Shown in pieces: positions 18,831 to 28,563 of a stretch of DNA of 64,000 nt. Source of the stretch: Kineothrix alysoides (GTDB taxonomy: Bacteria > Bacillota > Clostridia > Lachnospirales > Lachnospiraceae); NCBI RefSeq assembly GCF_000732725.1, contig NZ_JPNB01000001.1, forward strand, positions 1,984,001 through 2,048,000. The letters are read 5' to 3'. Position 1 is the first letter of the stretch. Every line of letters starts with the position of its first letter. Made by a program: the position numbers and the translations under genes. The notes under the pieces are model-generated. The model did not search any database. It had not been told where the DNA came from and saw nothing but the letters and a program-made list of their open reading frames with translations.

Positions 18831-20285
18831 CTAAAATATTACCCAATATGCCGTATCACCTTCGATGATCAACTGTTCCGAAGCATCAAAATAATTCCAG
18901 TTCTTCCCGGAGAAATAAGTATTATAAATTTCTTCGTCCATATCCACCTTTTCGAAGTTTCTTCCACTCACAACATTCATCAGAGTATTTGTCACCGTTC
19001 CAAGGGCTCTTTCATTGATTTGATCTGTTTTGTAATGCACTTCATCATAACTGAAGGGACAATCTGCATCATTCACAACAGCCAGCTTTGTCACCCGTAT
19101 ATTCCCCGTCTCTTCATACTGCAATATCTTTTCATAAACCATATTCGCATACACTTTATCAAGATTATTGCTCAAGGTTCTGTTCGCTATTATTACATTA
19201 CAAAATACTATCTGTATGATCAGGTACGCACATCCGACATAACATATGAACGTCTTTAGCTTTCCATCCGTGCAGGCAAAGGCAACCAGCAGGAGCATGC
19301 TCTGCACCGCATAAAACGGCCAAATGATTCTGGGCGGCAGATAGACATATTGCTGAAACATAGAAATCACAAAAATCATCACGTTGATTCCTGTAACAAA
19401 AAGCACAAAATACAAAACCGCCATTTTATTCTTCTTTCTAATAAATATGAAGATGACGACACCTATGCAAAAGACCATAATCAACAACGGAAGCCATATG
19501 TCAGGCAGCAAGCCCTTGCTGTTTTTCAAAAGGATTGCATAAATCTCTGCCATTGCTTTCAGCTTATCCATCCAGATTCCTGCTCCTACGCGCTTTCTCA
19601 GCCCTCCGCTTACCCCAGTATAAGCAAGTAAAGTATAGCTCAAAATATTTAAAGCACCTGAGCCCAAAGTATAAATCCCACACAGGATTTCCTCTACTAC
19701 AGTCTTTTTCGTTATCCTAAAGTCATTATCCAAAAGGATATATGCGGACAAGACGATGGCCGCATATACAACTGTAACCTGATATCCGGTCGTTGCTAAT
19801 AGGAAAAAGATAAATGACAGCAATCTCCTTTTTTTAATGAAATAATAGATACCTATTGAGGCAAACAAATATCCCATTCCAAACACCAATGCACACTCGC
19901 TGAACATTAAGTTTTCTCCAAACAATACATTGGAAAATAACAGTATTGTAATTGCATAAAAACCCATTTCCTGCGAAATCGACGTTTTTTGAATGTTCTC
20001 AAGCAATCCCTTTTGTACGAAGCAAAGCCCTAAAGCCAGTAAAAAAAGAGCAGCTATCGTAGTTACTCCTGTATGCGTAGTAGTGGATAATCCCATTTTT
20101 AATAGAATATAATCCATCAAAGATGTCAAATATCTTCCATCCTGAATCTGAATTAAAATATCTTTTTCTGCTGATACCATATGTGCCAATGTATCACAAT
20201 TAAAACTTCTTCGAAATAACCCTCCCCAAGCAATTAATAATACACTTAGATTAATTAAATATTGATTGATTGTCTCTTTTTTCAT
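18831..20285 (-). CDS. polytopic membrane protein, GtrII-type glucosyltransferase-like
   Basis: The 484-residue protein has about ten hydrophobic segments: LSVLLIAWGGLF at the start, then TGVTTIAALFLLALGLCF, YAITILLFSNVLF, FIFFLLATTGYQVTVVYAA, and so on. The early acidic/polar loop RSFNCDTLAHM and DGRYLTSLMDYILLKMG match the GtrII/PF14264 pattern of membrane glucosyl transferases that modify surface polysaccharide. The last ~115 residues are a soluble, likely extracellular domain. ATG 20285, seven bases after GGAG, is chosen over a TTG six bases further upstream. It has no partner flippase or gtrB nearby, so the substrate is unclear. Confidence 0.65.
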   Translation of the reverse strand: MKKETINQYLINLSVLLIAWGGLFRRSFNCDTLAHMVSAEKDILIQIQDGRYLTSLMDYILLKMGLSTTTHTGVTTIAALFLLALGLCFVQKGLLENIQKTSISQEMGFYAITILLFSNVLFGENLMFSECALVFGMGYLFASIGIYYFIKKRRLLSFIFFLLATTGYQVTVVYAAIVLSAYILLDNDFRITKKTVVEEILCGIYTLGSGALNILSYTLLAYTGVSGGLRKRVGAGIWMDKLKAMAEIYAILLKNSKGLLPDIWLPLLIMVFCIGVVIFIFIRKKNKMAVLYFVLFVTGINVMIFVISMFQQYVYLPPRIIWPFYAVQSMLLLVAFACTDGKLKTFICYVGCAYLIIQIVFCNVIIANRTLSNNLDKVYANMVYEKILQYEETGNIRVTKLAVVNDADCPFSYDEVHYKTDQINERALGTVTNTLMNVVSGRNFEKVDMDEEIYNTYFSGKNWNYFDASEQLIIEGDTAYWVIF

Positions 20286-20328
20286 CCCCAAGCTCCACTT
20301 CTTATTTTAGATAATTTAATCTTTAAAT

Positions 20329-20366
20329 AAAACCATGGAAATCCGAACATGTCTTTCCATGGTTTT
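20329..20366 (-). terminator. strong Rho-independent terminator after purL
   Basis: AAAACCATGGAAA (20329-20341) and TTTCCATGGTTTT (20354-20366) form a perfect 13-bp stem with a 12-nt loop, with T-rich sequence following on the - strand. It is 4 bp from the purL stop. Confidence 0.85.
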
Positions 20367-20370
20367 ATCA

Positions 20371-23300
20371 TTATCTTGTAAAATAGTATACACCCGATTC
20401 GAATATCTTCATATCCTGCTCTCCGTAAATGTTAATTGCAACAGAACGGTCCCGGCGCTCCGCATGTGCCATCTTGCCAAAACATCTTCCATCCGGAGAC
20501 GTAATTCCTTCGATAGAAGCATAGGAACCGTTGACGTTCCACTCCTCATCCATGGAAACATTGCCGTCGATATCCGCGTACTGCGTAGCTACCTGACCAT
20601 TTGCGAACAATCTATCCACCCATTCCTTCGGCGCAACGAAACGTCCTTCTCCATGAGAGGCCGGGTTCGCGTAGGTCTTGCCTACCTCTGCTTCCTGAAG
20701 CCAAGGCGATTTATTGGATACTACTTTCATATATACCATCTTGGAAATATGACGGTTAATCGTATTGAAGGTAAGGGTCGGAGAATCCTCCTTCTGTCCT
20801 ACGATTTCTCCAAACGGAACAAGACCGAGCTTGATCAGCGCCTGAAATCCGTTGCAGACACCGAGAGCAAGACCATCCCTTTCGTTTAACAGCTTCATGA
20901 CCGCTTCTTTTATCTTCGCATTCTGGAATGCGGTGGCGAAAAATTTCGCGCTTCCATCCGGTTCATCCCCTGCGGAAAATCCGCCCGGAAACATGATAAT
21001 CTGTGCATCGTTGATTGCCTTTTCAAACACCTCTACGGAATCTCTGATATCCTCTGCCGTCAAGTTTCTGAATATCTTCGTCACTGCCTTCGCTCCGGCG
21101 CGCTCAAACGCTCTCGCACTGTCATATTCGCAGTTCGTACCCGGAAATACCGGAATAAATACCGTAGGCCTCGCCACTTTGTTCTTGCATATATAAACCT
21201 TGTCTGTCGTATGAAGCGGAGACTCTACAGGCGTCATTTCTTTCGCCGCCTTCGTCGGAAATACCTTTTCCAACTTGGAGGTCCACGCAGACAATGCCTC
21301 TTCGATAGAAATATGAACATCCTTATAGATGAACTCCGGCTCCTTCGTCACTTCGCCTACTACACGGCAATTCGAAAGCTCGATTAATTTCTCCAGCTTA
21401 TCCGCCTCTACTTCCGCCACGATATCGCCTAAGCCGTTCTCGAACAATTCCTTTGCCGACAACTCTCCTGACATTATTACGCCCAATTTATTGCCGAACG
21501 CCATCTTGCTGATGGAAGAAGCGAGTCCCTTGGCATCCTGCGCATAGGCGGACACAATGACTCCATCGTCAATAAGCAGTGCAATCTGCTGATACAAATT
21601 CATAACATTTTCATAAACCGGAATATCGTATTCATCCTTGTCAACCCAGAACTGAACCAGCTTATTTCCTTCACCCTTAAGCTCCGGTGTTACGATATTG
21701 CTCTCCTTCGCCACATCCACTGCAAAGGATACAAGAGTAGGAGGTACATCGATATCCTGAAAGGTTCCCGACATACTGTCCTTACCGCCGATGGACGCAA
21801 GGCCGTATCCAATCTGTGCATCATACGCACCCAAAAGGGCTGCAAAGGGCTGGCTCCAGCGTTCCGGTTCCGAGGTCATACGCCTGAAATATTCCTGAAA
21901 GGTAAAGCGGATATTTCTAAAATCCCCGCCTGCTGCCACAATCTTCGCCATGGATTCCGTCACCGCATAGATTGCCCCATGGTAAGGGCTCCATGAAGAA
22001 AGATACGGATCGAAACCGTAGCTCATAAGCGTCACCGCGTCCGTTTTCCCTTTTAATACCGGAAGTTTCGCCGCCATTACCTGCGTCTCTGTCAACTGGT
22101 ATTTACCGCCGTAAGGCATGAGTACGGAAGCCGCACCGATGGAAGAGTCGAACATTTCCACCAATCCCTTTTGGGAGCATACGTTCAGATCATTGAGTCC
22201 CGCAAGCCATGCCGCTTTCACGTCCTCTTTTTCCAAGTTCTCCCTTACCGAAGGAATCGCTATATAATCGAAATAATTTTCTTCTTTTTCAGGAATATCT
22301 ACCTTAACATTCGTTTCCTGATGAGCGCCGTTGGTATCGAGGAATGCTCTCTTAATGTTAACAATTTCCTTACCGCGCCATTTTAAAACGAGCCTCGGCT
22401 CTTTAGTCACAACGGCAACGGGAACCGCCTCCAGATTCTCTTCCACCGCAAAGTCAAGGAATCTATCTACATCGGAAGGACCTACTACCACAGCCATTCT
22501 TTCCTGTGATTCTGAAATGGCCAATTCTGTACCGTCCAGTCCTGCATACTTCTTGGGCACTTTATCCAAGTCTATAATCAGCCCGTCTGCCAGTTCTCCA
22601 ATTGCCACAGAGACGCCGCCCGCGCCGAAATCATTGCATTTCTTTATAATCCTGCTCACTTCTTCTCTTCTAAAAAGTCGCTGGATCTTGCGTTCTGTAG
22701 GAGCATTTCCCTTTTGAACTTCCGCGCCGCAGGTCTCGATAGAGTTCTCCGTATGCACTTTTGAGGAACCCGTAGCTCCTCCGCAGCCGTCTCTGCCGGT
22801 CCTTCCTCCAAGGAGAATGATGATATCATCAGGATCCGAATTCTCACGGATAACATTGCGTCTTGGCGCTGCTCCCATTACCGCACCGATTTCCATTCTC
22901 TTCGCCACATAGTCAGGATGATAAATCTCCTTTACATAGCCGGTTGCCAGTCCTATCTGATTGCCGTAAGAAGAATAGCCGCTGGCCGCACCGCGTACCA
23001 GTTTCTTCTGGGGCAATTTTCCTTTTAAGGTCTCCGCTACGGGTACCGTCGGGTCTGCCGCACCGGTTACGCGCATCGCCTGATATACATAGCCGCGTCC
23101 TGAAAGGGGATCACGGATCGCACCGCCAAGGCAGGTTGCCGCACCACCGAAAGGCTCTATTTCTGTGGGATGGTTATGGGTCTCATTTTTAAAGAACACA
23201 AGCCATTCTTCATTTACCATTCCCTCGCCATAATCTATTTCCACCGGAACAATGACGGAGCACGCATTGATTTCATCGGACTCCTCCATATCGTTTAATT

Positions 23301-24171
23301 TCCCGTCCCTTTTCAGCTTGCGCATCGCCATAAGGGCCAGATCCATCAAACAGATGAACTTGTCCTCTCTGTCTCTAAAAATCTCTTCCCTCGTATCCAG
23401 GTAGCTTTGATAGGTCGTTTCAATAGGGGTCCTGTAATAGCCCTCGCCGAATTCCACGTTCTTAAGCTCCGTTGAAAAGGTGGTATGGCGGCAGTGATCG
23501 GACCAATAGGTATCGAGCACTCTGATTTCCGTCATGGTAGGATTTCTGCGCTCGTCGTTTTTAAAATAATTATGAATATGTTTAAAGTCTTTGAACGTCA
23601 TAGCAAGCCCCAGGGACTCGTATAATTCCTCTAACTCTCTCTCCTGCATATTCTTAAATCCATCCAGAACGGAAACATCCTCCGGTTCCTCGAACTGAGT
23701 AACAAGGGTATCCGGCTTCACCATGTCCGTCTCTCTCGAATCCACCGGATTGATACAATACGCTTTTATTCTTTCAAATTCATCCTCGGAAACGTCTCCC
23801 ATTACGAGATAAGTAACTGCCGTCTTAATAATAGGCTGCTCGTCCTCCCGTAAAAATTTCACACACTGAACTGCGGAATCCGCACGCTGATCGAACTGCC
23901 CGGGCAGATACTCAACGCTGAATACCCTTCCGCTTGCCGGTATCTCGAAACTCTCCTTATAAAGGATATCCACCGGCGGCTCTGAAAAAACAATCCTGCA
24001 GGCAGCCTCAAAAGTATCTTCTGATAGGTTCTCCACGTCGTAACGTATGAACATTCTCACATCCTTTACGCCCGATATGCCTAAGTAACTTCGAATTTCT
24101 TCCTTCAGCTCTTTCGCCTTTACGGCAAAGGGTTCTTTCTTTTCTACATAAATGCGTTTCACATTTCCCAT
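20371..24171 (-). CDS. purL: phosphoribosylformylglycinamidine synthase, single-chain with fused glutaminase
   Basis: This enzyme converts FGAR plus glutamine and ATP to FGAM in purine synthesis. The chain has an N-terminal PurS-like region (KRIYVEKKEPFAVKAKEL), two AIRS-type ATP-binding halves (FKNETHNHPTEIEPFGGAAT, GGRTGRDGCGGATGSSK; later IGGKDSMSGTF) and a C-terminal PurQ amidotransferase (VFPGTNCEYDSARAFERAGA, nucleophile Cys in LALGVCNGFQALIKLG, catalytic His in ASHGEGRF). This one-polypeptide clostridial form replaces separate purS/purL/purQ. The frame extends to a TTG at 24231 only about 10 nt from the predicted transcript start; ATG 24171 (MGNVKRIYVEKKE), behind GGAGGAAAG, fits the family N terminus. 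It is transcribed alone, away from purE-M-N-D. Confidence 0.97.
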   Translation of the reverse strand: MGNVKRIYVEKKEPFAVKAKELKEEIRSYLGISGVKDVRMFIRYDVENLSEDTFEAACRIVFSEPPVDILYKESFEIPASGRVFSVEYLPGQFDQRADSAVQCVKFLREDEQPIIKTAVTYLVMGDVSEDEFERIKAYCINPVDSRETDMVKPDTLVTQFEEPEDVSVLDGFKNMQERELEELYESLGLAMTFKDFKHIHNYFKNDERRNPTMTEIRVLDTYWSDHCRHTTFSTELKNVEFGEGYYRTPIETTYQSYLDTREEIFRDREDKFICLMDLALMAMRKLKRDGKLNDMEESDEINACSVIVPVEIDYGEGMVNEEWLVFFKNETHNHPTEIEPFGGAATCLGGAIRDPLSGRGYVYQAMRVTGAADPTVPVAETLKGKLPQKKLVRGAASGYSSYGNQIGLATGYVKEIYHPDYVAKRMEIGAVMGAAPRRNVIRENSDPDDIIILLGGRTGRDGCGGATGSSKVHTENSIETCGAEVQKGNAPTERKIQRLFRREEVSRIIKKCNDFGAGGVSVAIGELADGLIIDLDKVPKKYAGLDGTELAISESQERMAVVVGPSDVDRFLDFAVEENLEAVPVAVVTKEPRLVLKWRGKEIVNIKRAFLDTNGAHQETNVKVDIPEKEENYFDYIAIPSVRENLEKEDVKAAWLAGLNDLNVCSQKGLVEMFDSSIGAASVLMPYGGKYQLTETQVMAAKLPVLKGKTDAVTLMSYGFDPYLSSWSPYHGAIYAVTESMAKIVAAGGDFRNIRFTFQEYFRRMTSEPERWSQPFAALLGAYDAQIGYGLASIGGKDSMSGTFQDIDVPPTLVSFAVDVAKESNIVTPELKGEGNKLVQFWVDKDEYDIPVYENVMNLYQQIALLIDDGVIVSAYAQDAKGLASSISKMAFGNKLGVIMSGELSAKELFENGLGDIVAEVEADKLEKLIELSNCRVVGEVTKEPEFIYKDVHISIEEALSAWTSKLEKVFPTKAAKEMTPVESPLHTTDKVYICKNKVARPTVFIPVFPGTNCEYDSARAFERAGAKAVTKIFRNLTAEDIRDSVEVFEKAINDAQIIMFPGGFSAGDEPDGSAKFFATAFQNAKIKEAVMKLLNERDGLALGVCNGFQALIKLGLVPFGEIVGQKEDSPTLTFNTINRHISKMVYMKVVSNKSPWLQEAEVGKTYANPASHGEGRFVAPKEWVDRLFANGQVATQYADIDGNVSMDEEWNVNGSYASIEGITSPDGRCFGKMAHAERRDRSVAINIYGEQDMKIFESGVYYFTR

Positions 24172-24247
24172 GATGAATTTACTTTCCTCCATTTTTTTAA
24201 CATCAGAAAAGATTGTCTCGCAATCCTCCAATTGATGACTATCCTTA

Positions 24248-24275
24248 ATTATACCGAATCCTGACTAATTTTCAA
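24248..24275 (-). promoter_or_regulatory. promoter of purL
   Basis: On the - strand -35 TTGAAA (24270-24275) and a perfect -10 TATAAT (24248-24253) are 16 bp apart. No purine riboswitch or PurR-box pair was recognised between it and the gene. Confidence 0.75.
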
Positions 24276-24317
24276 TGGTATATCCAAATATTTTGCGAAA
24301 AAGGGAAGTGGCGGCAT

Positions 24318-24352
24318 AAAAAATGCCCCAAAGTATCCTCTTTGAAGCATTT
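24318..24352 (-). terminator. terminator after the TetR gene at 24368
   Basis: On the - strand AAATGCTTCAAAG pairs with CTTTGGGGCATTT (two G-U pairs, loop AGGATA) followed by TTTTTT. Confidence 0.85.
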
Positions 24353-24367
24353 ATCATTCCACTCATT

Positions 24368-24952
24368 TTATTCTTCCATAACAAGGCCCTGCATAATATA
24401 CATAACCTCTCTATCCACAACGTCCTCTGTAATTCCTCTCGTCTGGGAGACTACTTTCAGCCCCTCCAGCACATACATGATATTTCTCGCTGCCCCCAAC
24501 GGATCTTCGCAGTAGAATTCTCCTGCATCCACTCCGGCTTCAATCAGCTTCTCTATAATTTTTACTGCAGTATCGAATTGCTGCTTTAACAAATGATCTT
24601 TTTTAGGAAACTTATTGGCAAAAAAGAATTCGTATACCGCTATTGTCAGATTGTTCCTCTTGCCCAAAAGTTCTTTTTTCTGCTCTTTCAAAAACAGCGC
24701 GAGAATATCGGAGGGCACAGCATCTTCCCCGATACTCCCCGAGAAAACGTCATCTGTTTCTTCCGTCTCCAGCTTCAACACTTCCATAAAAATCTCTTCT
24801 GTACCGGCAAAATACAAGTACAGACCTCCACGGCTTATGTCACAGGCTTCCACGATGTCCTTCATCGTAACGTTCTTAAAGCCCTTCTCCATAAACACCT
24901 TTCTCGCCGTCTCCAATATATACATTCGCTTCTGTGCCGACTTTTCACTCAT
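24368..24952 (-). CDS. TetR/AcrR-family transcriptional regulator
   Basis: The 194-residue protein has a TetR DNA-binding domain at residues 8-55 (RMYILETARKVFMEKGFKNV, TMKDIVEACDISRGGLYLYF, then AGTEEIF). The helical C-terminal domain contains a TetR_C-like LKLETEETDDVF and a long dimer helix. AAGGGG precedes the ATG. It lies 13 bp after the DUF6508-like gene and should be co-transcribed with it, so it probably regulates its own operon or the divergent 756-residue gene. The ligand is not deducible. Confidence 0.88.
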   Translation of the reverse strand: MSEKSAQKRMYILETARKVFMEKGFKNVTMKDIVEACDISRGGLYLYFAGTEEIFMEVLKLETEETDDVFSGSIGEDAVPSDILALFLKEQKKELLGKRNNLTIAVYEFFFANKFPKKDHLLKQQFDTAVKIIEKLIEAGVDAGEFYCEDPLGAARNIMYVLEGLKVVSQTRGITEDVVDREVMYIMQGLVMEE

Positions 24953-24965
24953 CTATACGAACCCC

Positions 24966-25448
24966 TTACTCAATCCCTGCCCCGCTTAATCCTATCGGTT
25001 TATCCCAATACTCAAGAATTTCCTTCATCTTGAGCAATACCTTTAAAATGGAACCGTTAGAAACACCTTCTGTCCACAGCCTTCCTTTTGTCATTCCGCC
25101 CAGAATATATTTGGACAATATACCCTTTAGCATATCCATTTCGCGTATGGTAGCGACCGCTATCAGTCTCTGTTCATCCGATACGTTTCTTATACGGTTT
25201 CTGGAATAAACATAAGCGTAGTTCCTGTCCAGCAGATTGGTTCTTCGCGCATCCTGCACAAGGCTCATTAGGGTGCTGTCATACACCGGAAAAGCCATTG
25301 AGTGCTCCGAAATTCCTTCTCCTTTATAAATATTGGACACATCGATCCCCGTTTTCGATTCGAGCCACGGAATATACCTGACGAGCCTTTCCACGTCAGG
25401 TCTGTATCCATTCACTACTTCTTGTATGTAAAGTGTGTCTTTCTCCAT
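24966..25448 (-). CDS. conserved hypothetical protein, DUF6508-like
   Basis: The 160-residue cytoplasmic protein has no signal peptide or enzyme motif. The pattern of conserved blocks (VRYIPWLESKTG, EGISEHSMAFPVYDSTLMSL, YVYSRNRI, ILSKYILGGMTKGRLWTEGV, MKEILEYWDKP) is that of a family widespread in gut Firmicutes that I believe is DUF6508, though the assignment is from memory. GAGGGGG precedes the ATG by eight bases. It is followed at 13 bp by a TetR regulator. Function unknown. Confidence 0.6.
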   Translation of the reverse strand: MEKDTLYIQEVVNGYRPDVERLVRYIPWLESKTGIDVSNIYKGEGISEHSMAFPVYDSTLMSLVQDARRTNLLDRNYAYVYSRNRIRNVSDEQRLIAVATIREMDMLKGILSKYILGGMTKGRLWTEGVSNGSILKVLLKMKEILEYWDKPIGLSGAGIE

Positions 25449-25542
25449 TGAGCTGTCCCCCTCAGTTTATCCTAAGTCTTTTTAAGTATAACATAAATTG
25501 AAAAAAAGTACAGCGACTCTTGTCAAAAAAGGGAATCTTCTG

Positions 25543-25571
25543 TTGTATTTCATAACTAAAGTTAGTATAAT
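25543..25571 (+). promoter_or_regulatory. promoter of the 756-residue gene with spacer dyad
   Basis: -35 TTGTAT (25543-25548) and -10 TATAAT (25566-25571) are 17 bp apart. A perfect 12-bp inverted repeat, TAACT-AA-AGTTA (25553-25564), fills the spacer and is a candidate operator, possibly for the divergent TetR regulator. Confidence 0.75.
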
Positions 25572-25616
25572 ATAAACAATTAATATAAGGAAAAAAATGT
25601 CATCAGGAGGGGCAAC

Positions 25617-27887
25617 ATGGCAAAAGAATTTAAAATGGGTACTACAATTTGCGAGAGCGGACAACCGTTCAACGCTCTGCATACGATTTTGACCGGAACG
25701 GTGCGCGCCGTATATTCGGACGGCGAATTTTTTTTGGATAAAGGAGACATTATAGGTCTCTGCGAGCTATACTTCAATACTTATATTTTTACCTATATAG
25801 CGTCGGATGATGTGACGGTTGCTTCCATTCCATACAGTGTGGGCGGCCTTTCCGCTATGTTCAACAAAAATCCGAACTTCGCCCAGCTCGTTACTTCTTC
25901 CTGCTATAAACAGATGAAGAATGTTCTGGAGGTATACGAATTCTCCAAATATGACTGCGGTAATCTATACCAGTACTTAACGGCCAGCTATAATGAATAC
26001 GTGAAACTCAGCGGACGGTACCGCATATCTCCACGCGCGCTGCCGGATTTGGAGACCATAGAGCCTCTGGCACTGGAAGAGGATATTCCTCAGTGGCTCA
26101 CCGACTTTTACGAGAACATGTCCGTAGTGGTAGCGCAGACACTCCCTCTGTCTCCCGTTCCCTTCTTCGATTATCTAAATGGTCTGCTAATGAAGACCAG
26201 TCAGGATATTGCTGAAATTATGTCCGTTTGCCGTATTATGTACGATTATAAATCGGACATTGCCAGACTGCTCATGAACGAGAACAGACTGGATCTTTTC
26301 GATCTATACACTACTCTGTTTTTCAGAATCGGTCAGCGCGAGGAGGATTCTACCGCCATAAGTGCCGCGATAAGCCGTATGATGATTAATATGGAAGGTT
26401 TTGGCTCCATCGATCACGACCTTTACAAAGAAAGGATCAACGTTTACAAGGAAACTCTCGCTTTCATGGAGGAGAGAGGTTCAGACATTCCCATGGAGGA
26501 CCCGGAGCTTGCTAAAAATGCCGCAGCCGTGGAGCATTCTTTGGACGTTATTCTGGAATATGCGGACTGTGACCCTGATATTACCTCCAATTTCCGCAAA
26601 TATATTGAGGAATATAAGAAGCAGATTGATAAAAATGCTGCTGATGAAGACAGCCGCAGGCTGCGCATGAACATTACAAAGCTTTTTTACACGATATACA
26701 TATCTGCCTTTCAGGTCAGCCTTCACGATAGGTCCATACCGACTATACTGAAGATGTTCTTTCAATTCGGATATGTGGATGAAGAGCTGGCAGGAATGGA
26801 GAACGTTTCTTATCTGTACTCCATCGCAGAGAATTTCCCTTCCTCTCCCGAGAATCACGTATACACTGCCTATGAATGGCTAAAAGCAGTTTATAACGGA
26901 GAAAAGGAACCCAGCCGTAATGAATTCGACATCGATTATATGGCGCACATCCACGAAATGAAGGTAACGGGCAAGATTACCGCAGCTCAGGAAACTCTTC
27001 TTTCCAAGAACAATGCGAAAAAGGTTATGTTCGAATTGGAAAATATGTTCCCTCTTGTCAACAAGATTACGTTTGGCCGTATTTCCACATTTTGTCCGGT
27101 ATTTTCCGACCACAATGTACTGAAGGATTTATCCCAGACGCTCGTTACTGCTGACAAAATCATCGAGTCCATCGCTCAAATCCGCTCTATCGATTTCGGC
27201 GCATACGGACGAGAGACTATTTATTCCAATCCCGAAGGCGGTGTTGCGAAGGAAATGGTTAACGTGGAGGTTCTTCCCGATATTATCTTGTTTCCTAATG
27301 TCGGCATCCGCGGAGTTATGTGGCAGGAAATCGAAGGAAAACGCCGCACTACCCCTGCACGCTTTATGTCCTCCATTTTCCAGATGGAAGACCTTCTTAC
27401 CATTATGACGCGGCTTACGGGGGAATTCCGCTGGGAAATGTGCAAGCGCATTCAGGGCGCCAGATGGAACGATATTTCCGAGCGTTCTCTCACCAGCGAA
27501 TACTTCGACTACATACAGTTTTATAAAAAGAATCTCGAACTCAGTTCCGATGCCAGAGATAAGATCAAATCCGCAATGCAAAAAGCCAAAAATAGTTACA
27601 AGGAAATGTTCATACGGGATTACATCATTTGGATTATGTATGAGGCTAACGGGTCCCCTCGTCTCAATAAGGTGGCAAGGGACATTCTCTTTACTAACTG
27701 CCCGTTCTCCAAGGATATACGCGAACGACTGAAGATGAATCCCTTATATAAGGATATTCTGGACCGGTATCGGATTCGCAGCGCTCAGAAGCTTCACCAC
27801 ATGAACAACCTTTATCAAAAGTTGCAAAAGAGCCGTTTGCCCGTTCCGCCTGAAATCGCAGTACAGCGCGAGTATCTGGATAGGTAG
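25617..27887 (+). CDS. large cytoplasmic protein with N-terminal cyclic-nucleotide-binding-like domain
   Basis: Not a named family. Residues 1-110 follow the cNMP-binding/RmlC barrel of CRP proteins (GTTICESGQPFNALHTILTG, DGEFFLDKGDIIGLCELYF, IASDDVTVASIPY), but the cyclic-nucleotide phosphate-binding Arg cassette is not evident. The remaining ~640 residues are mainly helical with no transmembrane segment, no HTH and no catalytic motif I recognise; blocks such as FCPVFSDHNVLKDLSQTL, LFPNVGIRGVMWQEIEGKRR and GEFRWEMCKRIQGARWND look conserved. AGGAGG precedes the ATG. It has its own promoter and terminator, so it is monocistronic. The length (756) is far beyond CRP/FNR regulators (~230). A signal-sensing scaffold is possible; the function is open. 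Confidence 0.7.
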   Translation: MAKEFKMGTTICESGQPFNALHTILTGTVRAVYSDGEFFLDKGDIIGLCELYFNTYIFTYIASDDVTVASIPYSVGGLSAMFNKNPNFAQLVTSSCYKQMKNVLEVYEFSKYDCGNLYQYLTASYNEYVKLSGRYRISPRALPDLETIEPLALEEDIPQWLTDFYENMSVVVAQTLPLSPVPFFDYLNGLLMKTSQDIAEIMSVCRIMYDYKSDIARLLMNENRLDLFDLYTTLFFRIGQREEDSTAISAAISRMMINMEGFGSIDHDLYKERINVYKETLAFMEERGSDIPMEDPELAKNAAAVEHSLDVILEYADCDPDITSNFRKYIEEYKKQIDKNAADEDSRRLRMNITKLFYTIYISAFQVSLHDRSIPTILKMFFQFGYVDEELAGMENVSYLYSIAENFPSSPENHVYTAYEWLKAVYNGEKEPSRNEFDIDYMAHIHEMKVTGKITAAQETLLSKNNAKKVMFELENMFPLVNKITFGRISTFCPVFSDHNVLKDLSQTLVTADKIIESIAQIRSIDFGAYGRETIYSNPEGGVAKEMVNVEVLPDIILFPNVGIRGVMWQEIEGKRRTTPARFMSSIFQMEDLLTIMTRLTGEFRWEMCKRIQGARWNDISERSLTSEYFDYIQFYKKNLELSSDARDKIKSAMQKAKNSYKEMFIRDYIIWIMYEANGSPRLNKVARDILFTNCPFSKDIRERLKMNPLYKDILDRYRIRSAQKLHHMNNLYQKLQKSRLPVPPEIAVQREYLDR

Positions 27888-27958
27888 CAAATACAACGAA
27901 TATGAATTATCCGTCGTATTCGGAATTTATAAAGAAAATTTAATTTTACATACAAAAA

Positions 27959-27992
27959 CAAAAAGCGTATACTGCATGGTATACGCTTTTTG
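27959..27992 (+). terminator. strong Rho-independent terminator
   Basis: CAAAAAGCGTATAC (27959-27972) and GTATACGCTTTTTG (27979-27992) form a perfect 14-bp stem with a 6-nt loop and T-run. Confidence 0.9.
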
Positions 27993-28032
27993 TTTCCGGC
28001 GATAACCGCCCACCCTTGAAAGGTAGATGTTT

Positions 28033-28563
28033 ATGAAATACATTTTATTATTTATAAAGAAAACGTTACGCCTCGTGCTAAGACCGCTTTCATTTGTTCC
28101 CGCCCTTCTCGTCATGTACATGATATTTCAGCTTTCTGCACAGAATGGCATTACAAGCAGTCAGCTCAGCTATAAGGTCAGCTTCAAAATAGTCACTGTC
28201 GCAGACAAAGTGTTGGATAAGGATTTCTCCAAGGCTCAAATCGAACATTATGCCGATCGAATCCACCACTATGTACGCAAGCTCGGGCATGTAACGGAAT
28301 ACTTCATCTTAGCAGTAACCGTGGCCTTTCCTCTCTATGTATACGGAGTCAGAGGCTTCCCCCTCATGATCGTCGCGGGAATATTCTGTGTCGGATTCGC
28401 CGCCTTCGATGAATACCACCAATCCTTCGTTGCCGGCAGAGGCCCTTCCTCCCGCGATGTGGCAATTGACAGCATCGGAATCTTCATCGGTATCATCCTT
28501 GTCCGTATCGTCGGCTGGGCTGGGCGAAAAACTATTTTCCGCCCTCTTTCCAATCATAAATAA
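28033..28563 (+). CDS. VanZ-family membrane protein
   Basis: The 176-residue protein has about four hydrophobic segments. The family signature is present: the first helix LVMYMIFQLSAQNG, then HYVRKLGHVTEYFILAVTVA (KxxHFxEYxxLg pattern), then AFDEYHQSFVAGRGPSSRDVAIDSIG. VanZ-like proteins have a loosely defined link to glycopeptide tolerance and cell-wall functions. AAAGG is closer to ideal for ATG 28033 than for ATG 28027, six bases upstream. Its 3' end overlaps the convergent HAD gene by 32 bp. Confidence 0.88.
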   Translation: MKYILLFIKKTLRLVLRPLSFVPALLVMYMIFQLSAQNGITSSQLSYKVSFKIVTVADKVLDKDFSKAQIEHYADRIHHYVRKLGHVTEYFILAVTVAFPLYVYGVRGFPLMIVAGIFCVGFAAFDEYHQSFVAGRGPSSRDVAIDSIGIFIGIILVRIVGWAGRKTIFRPLSNHK

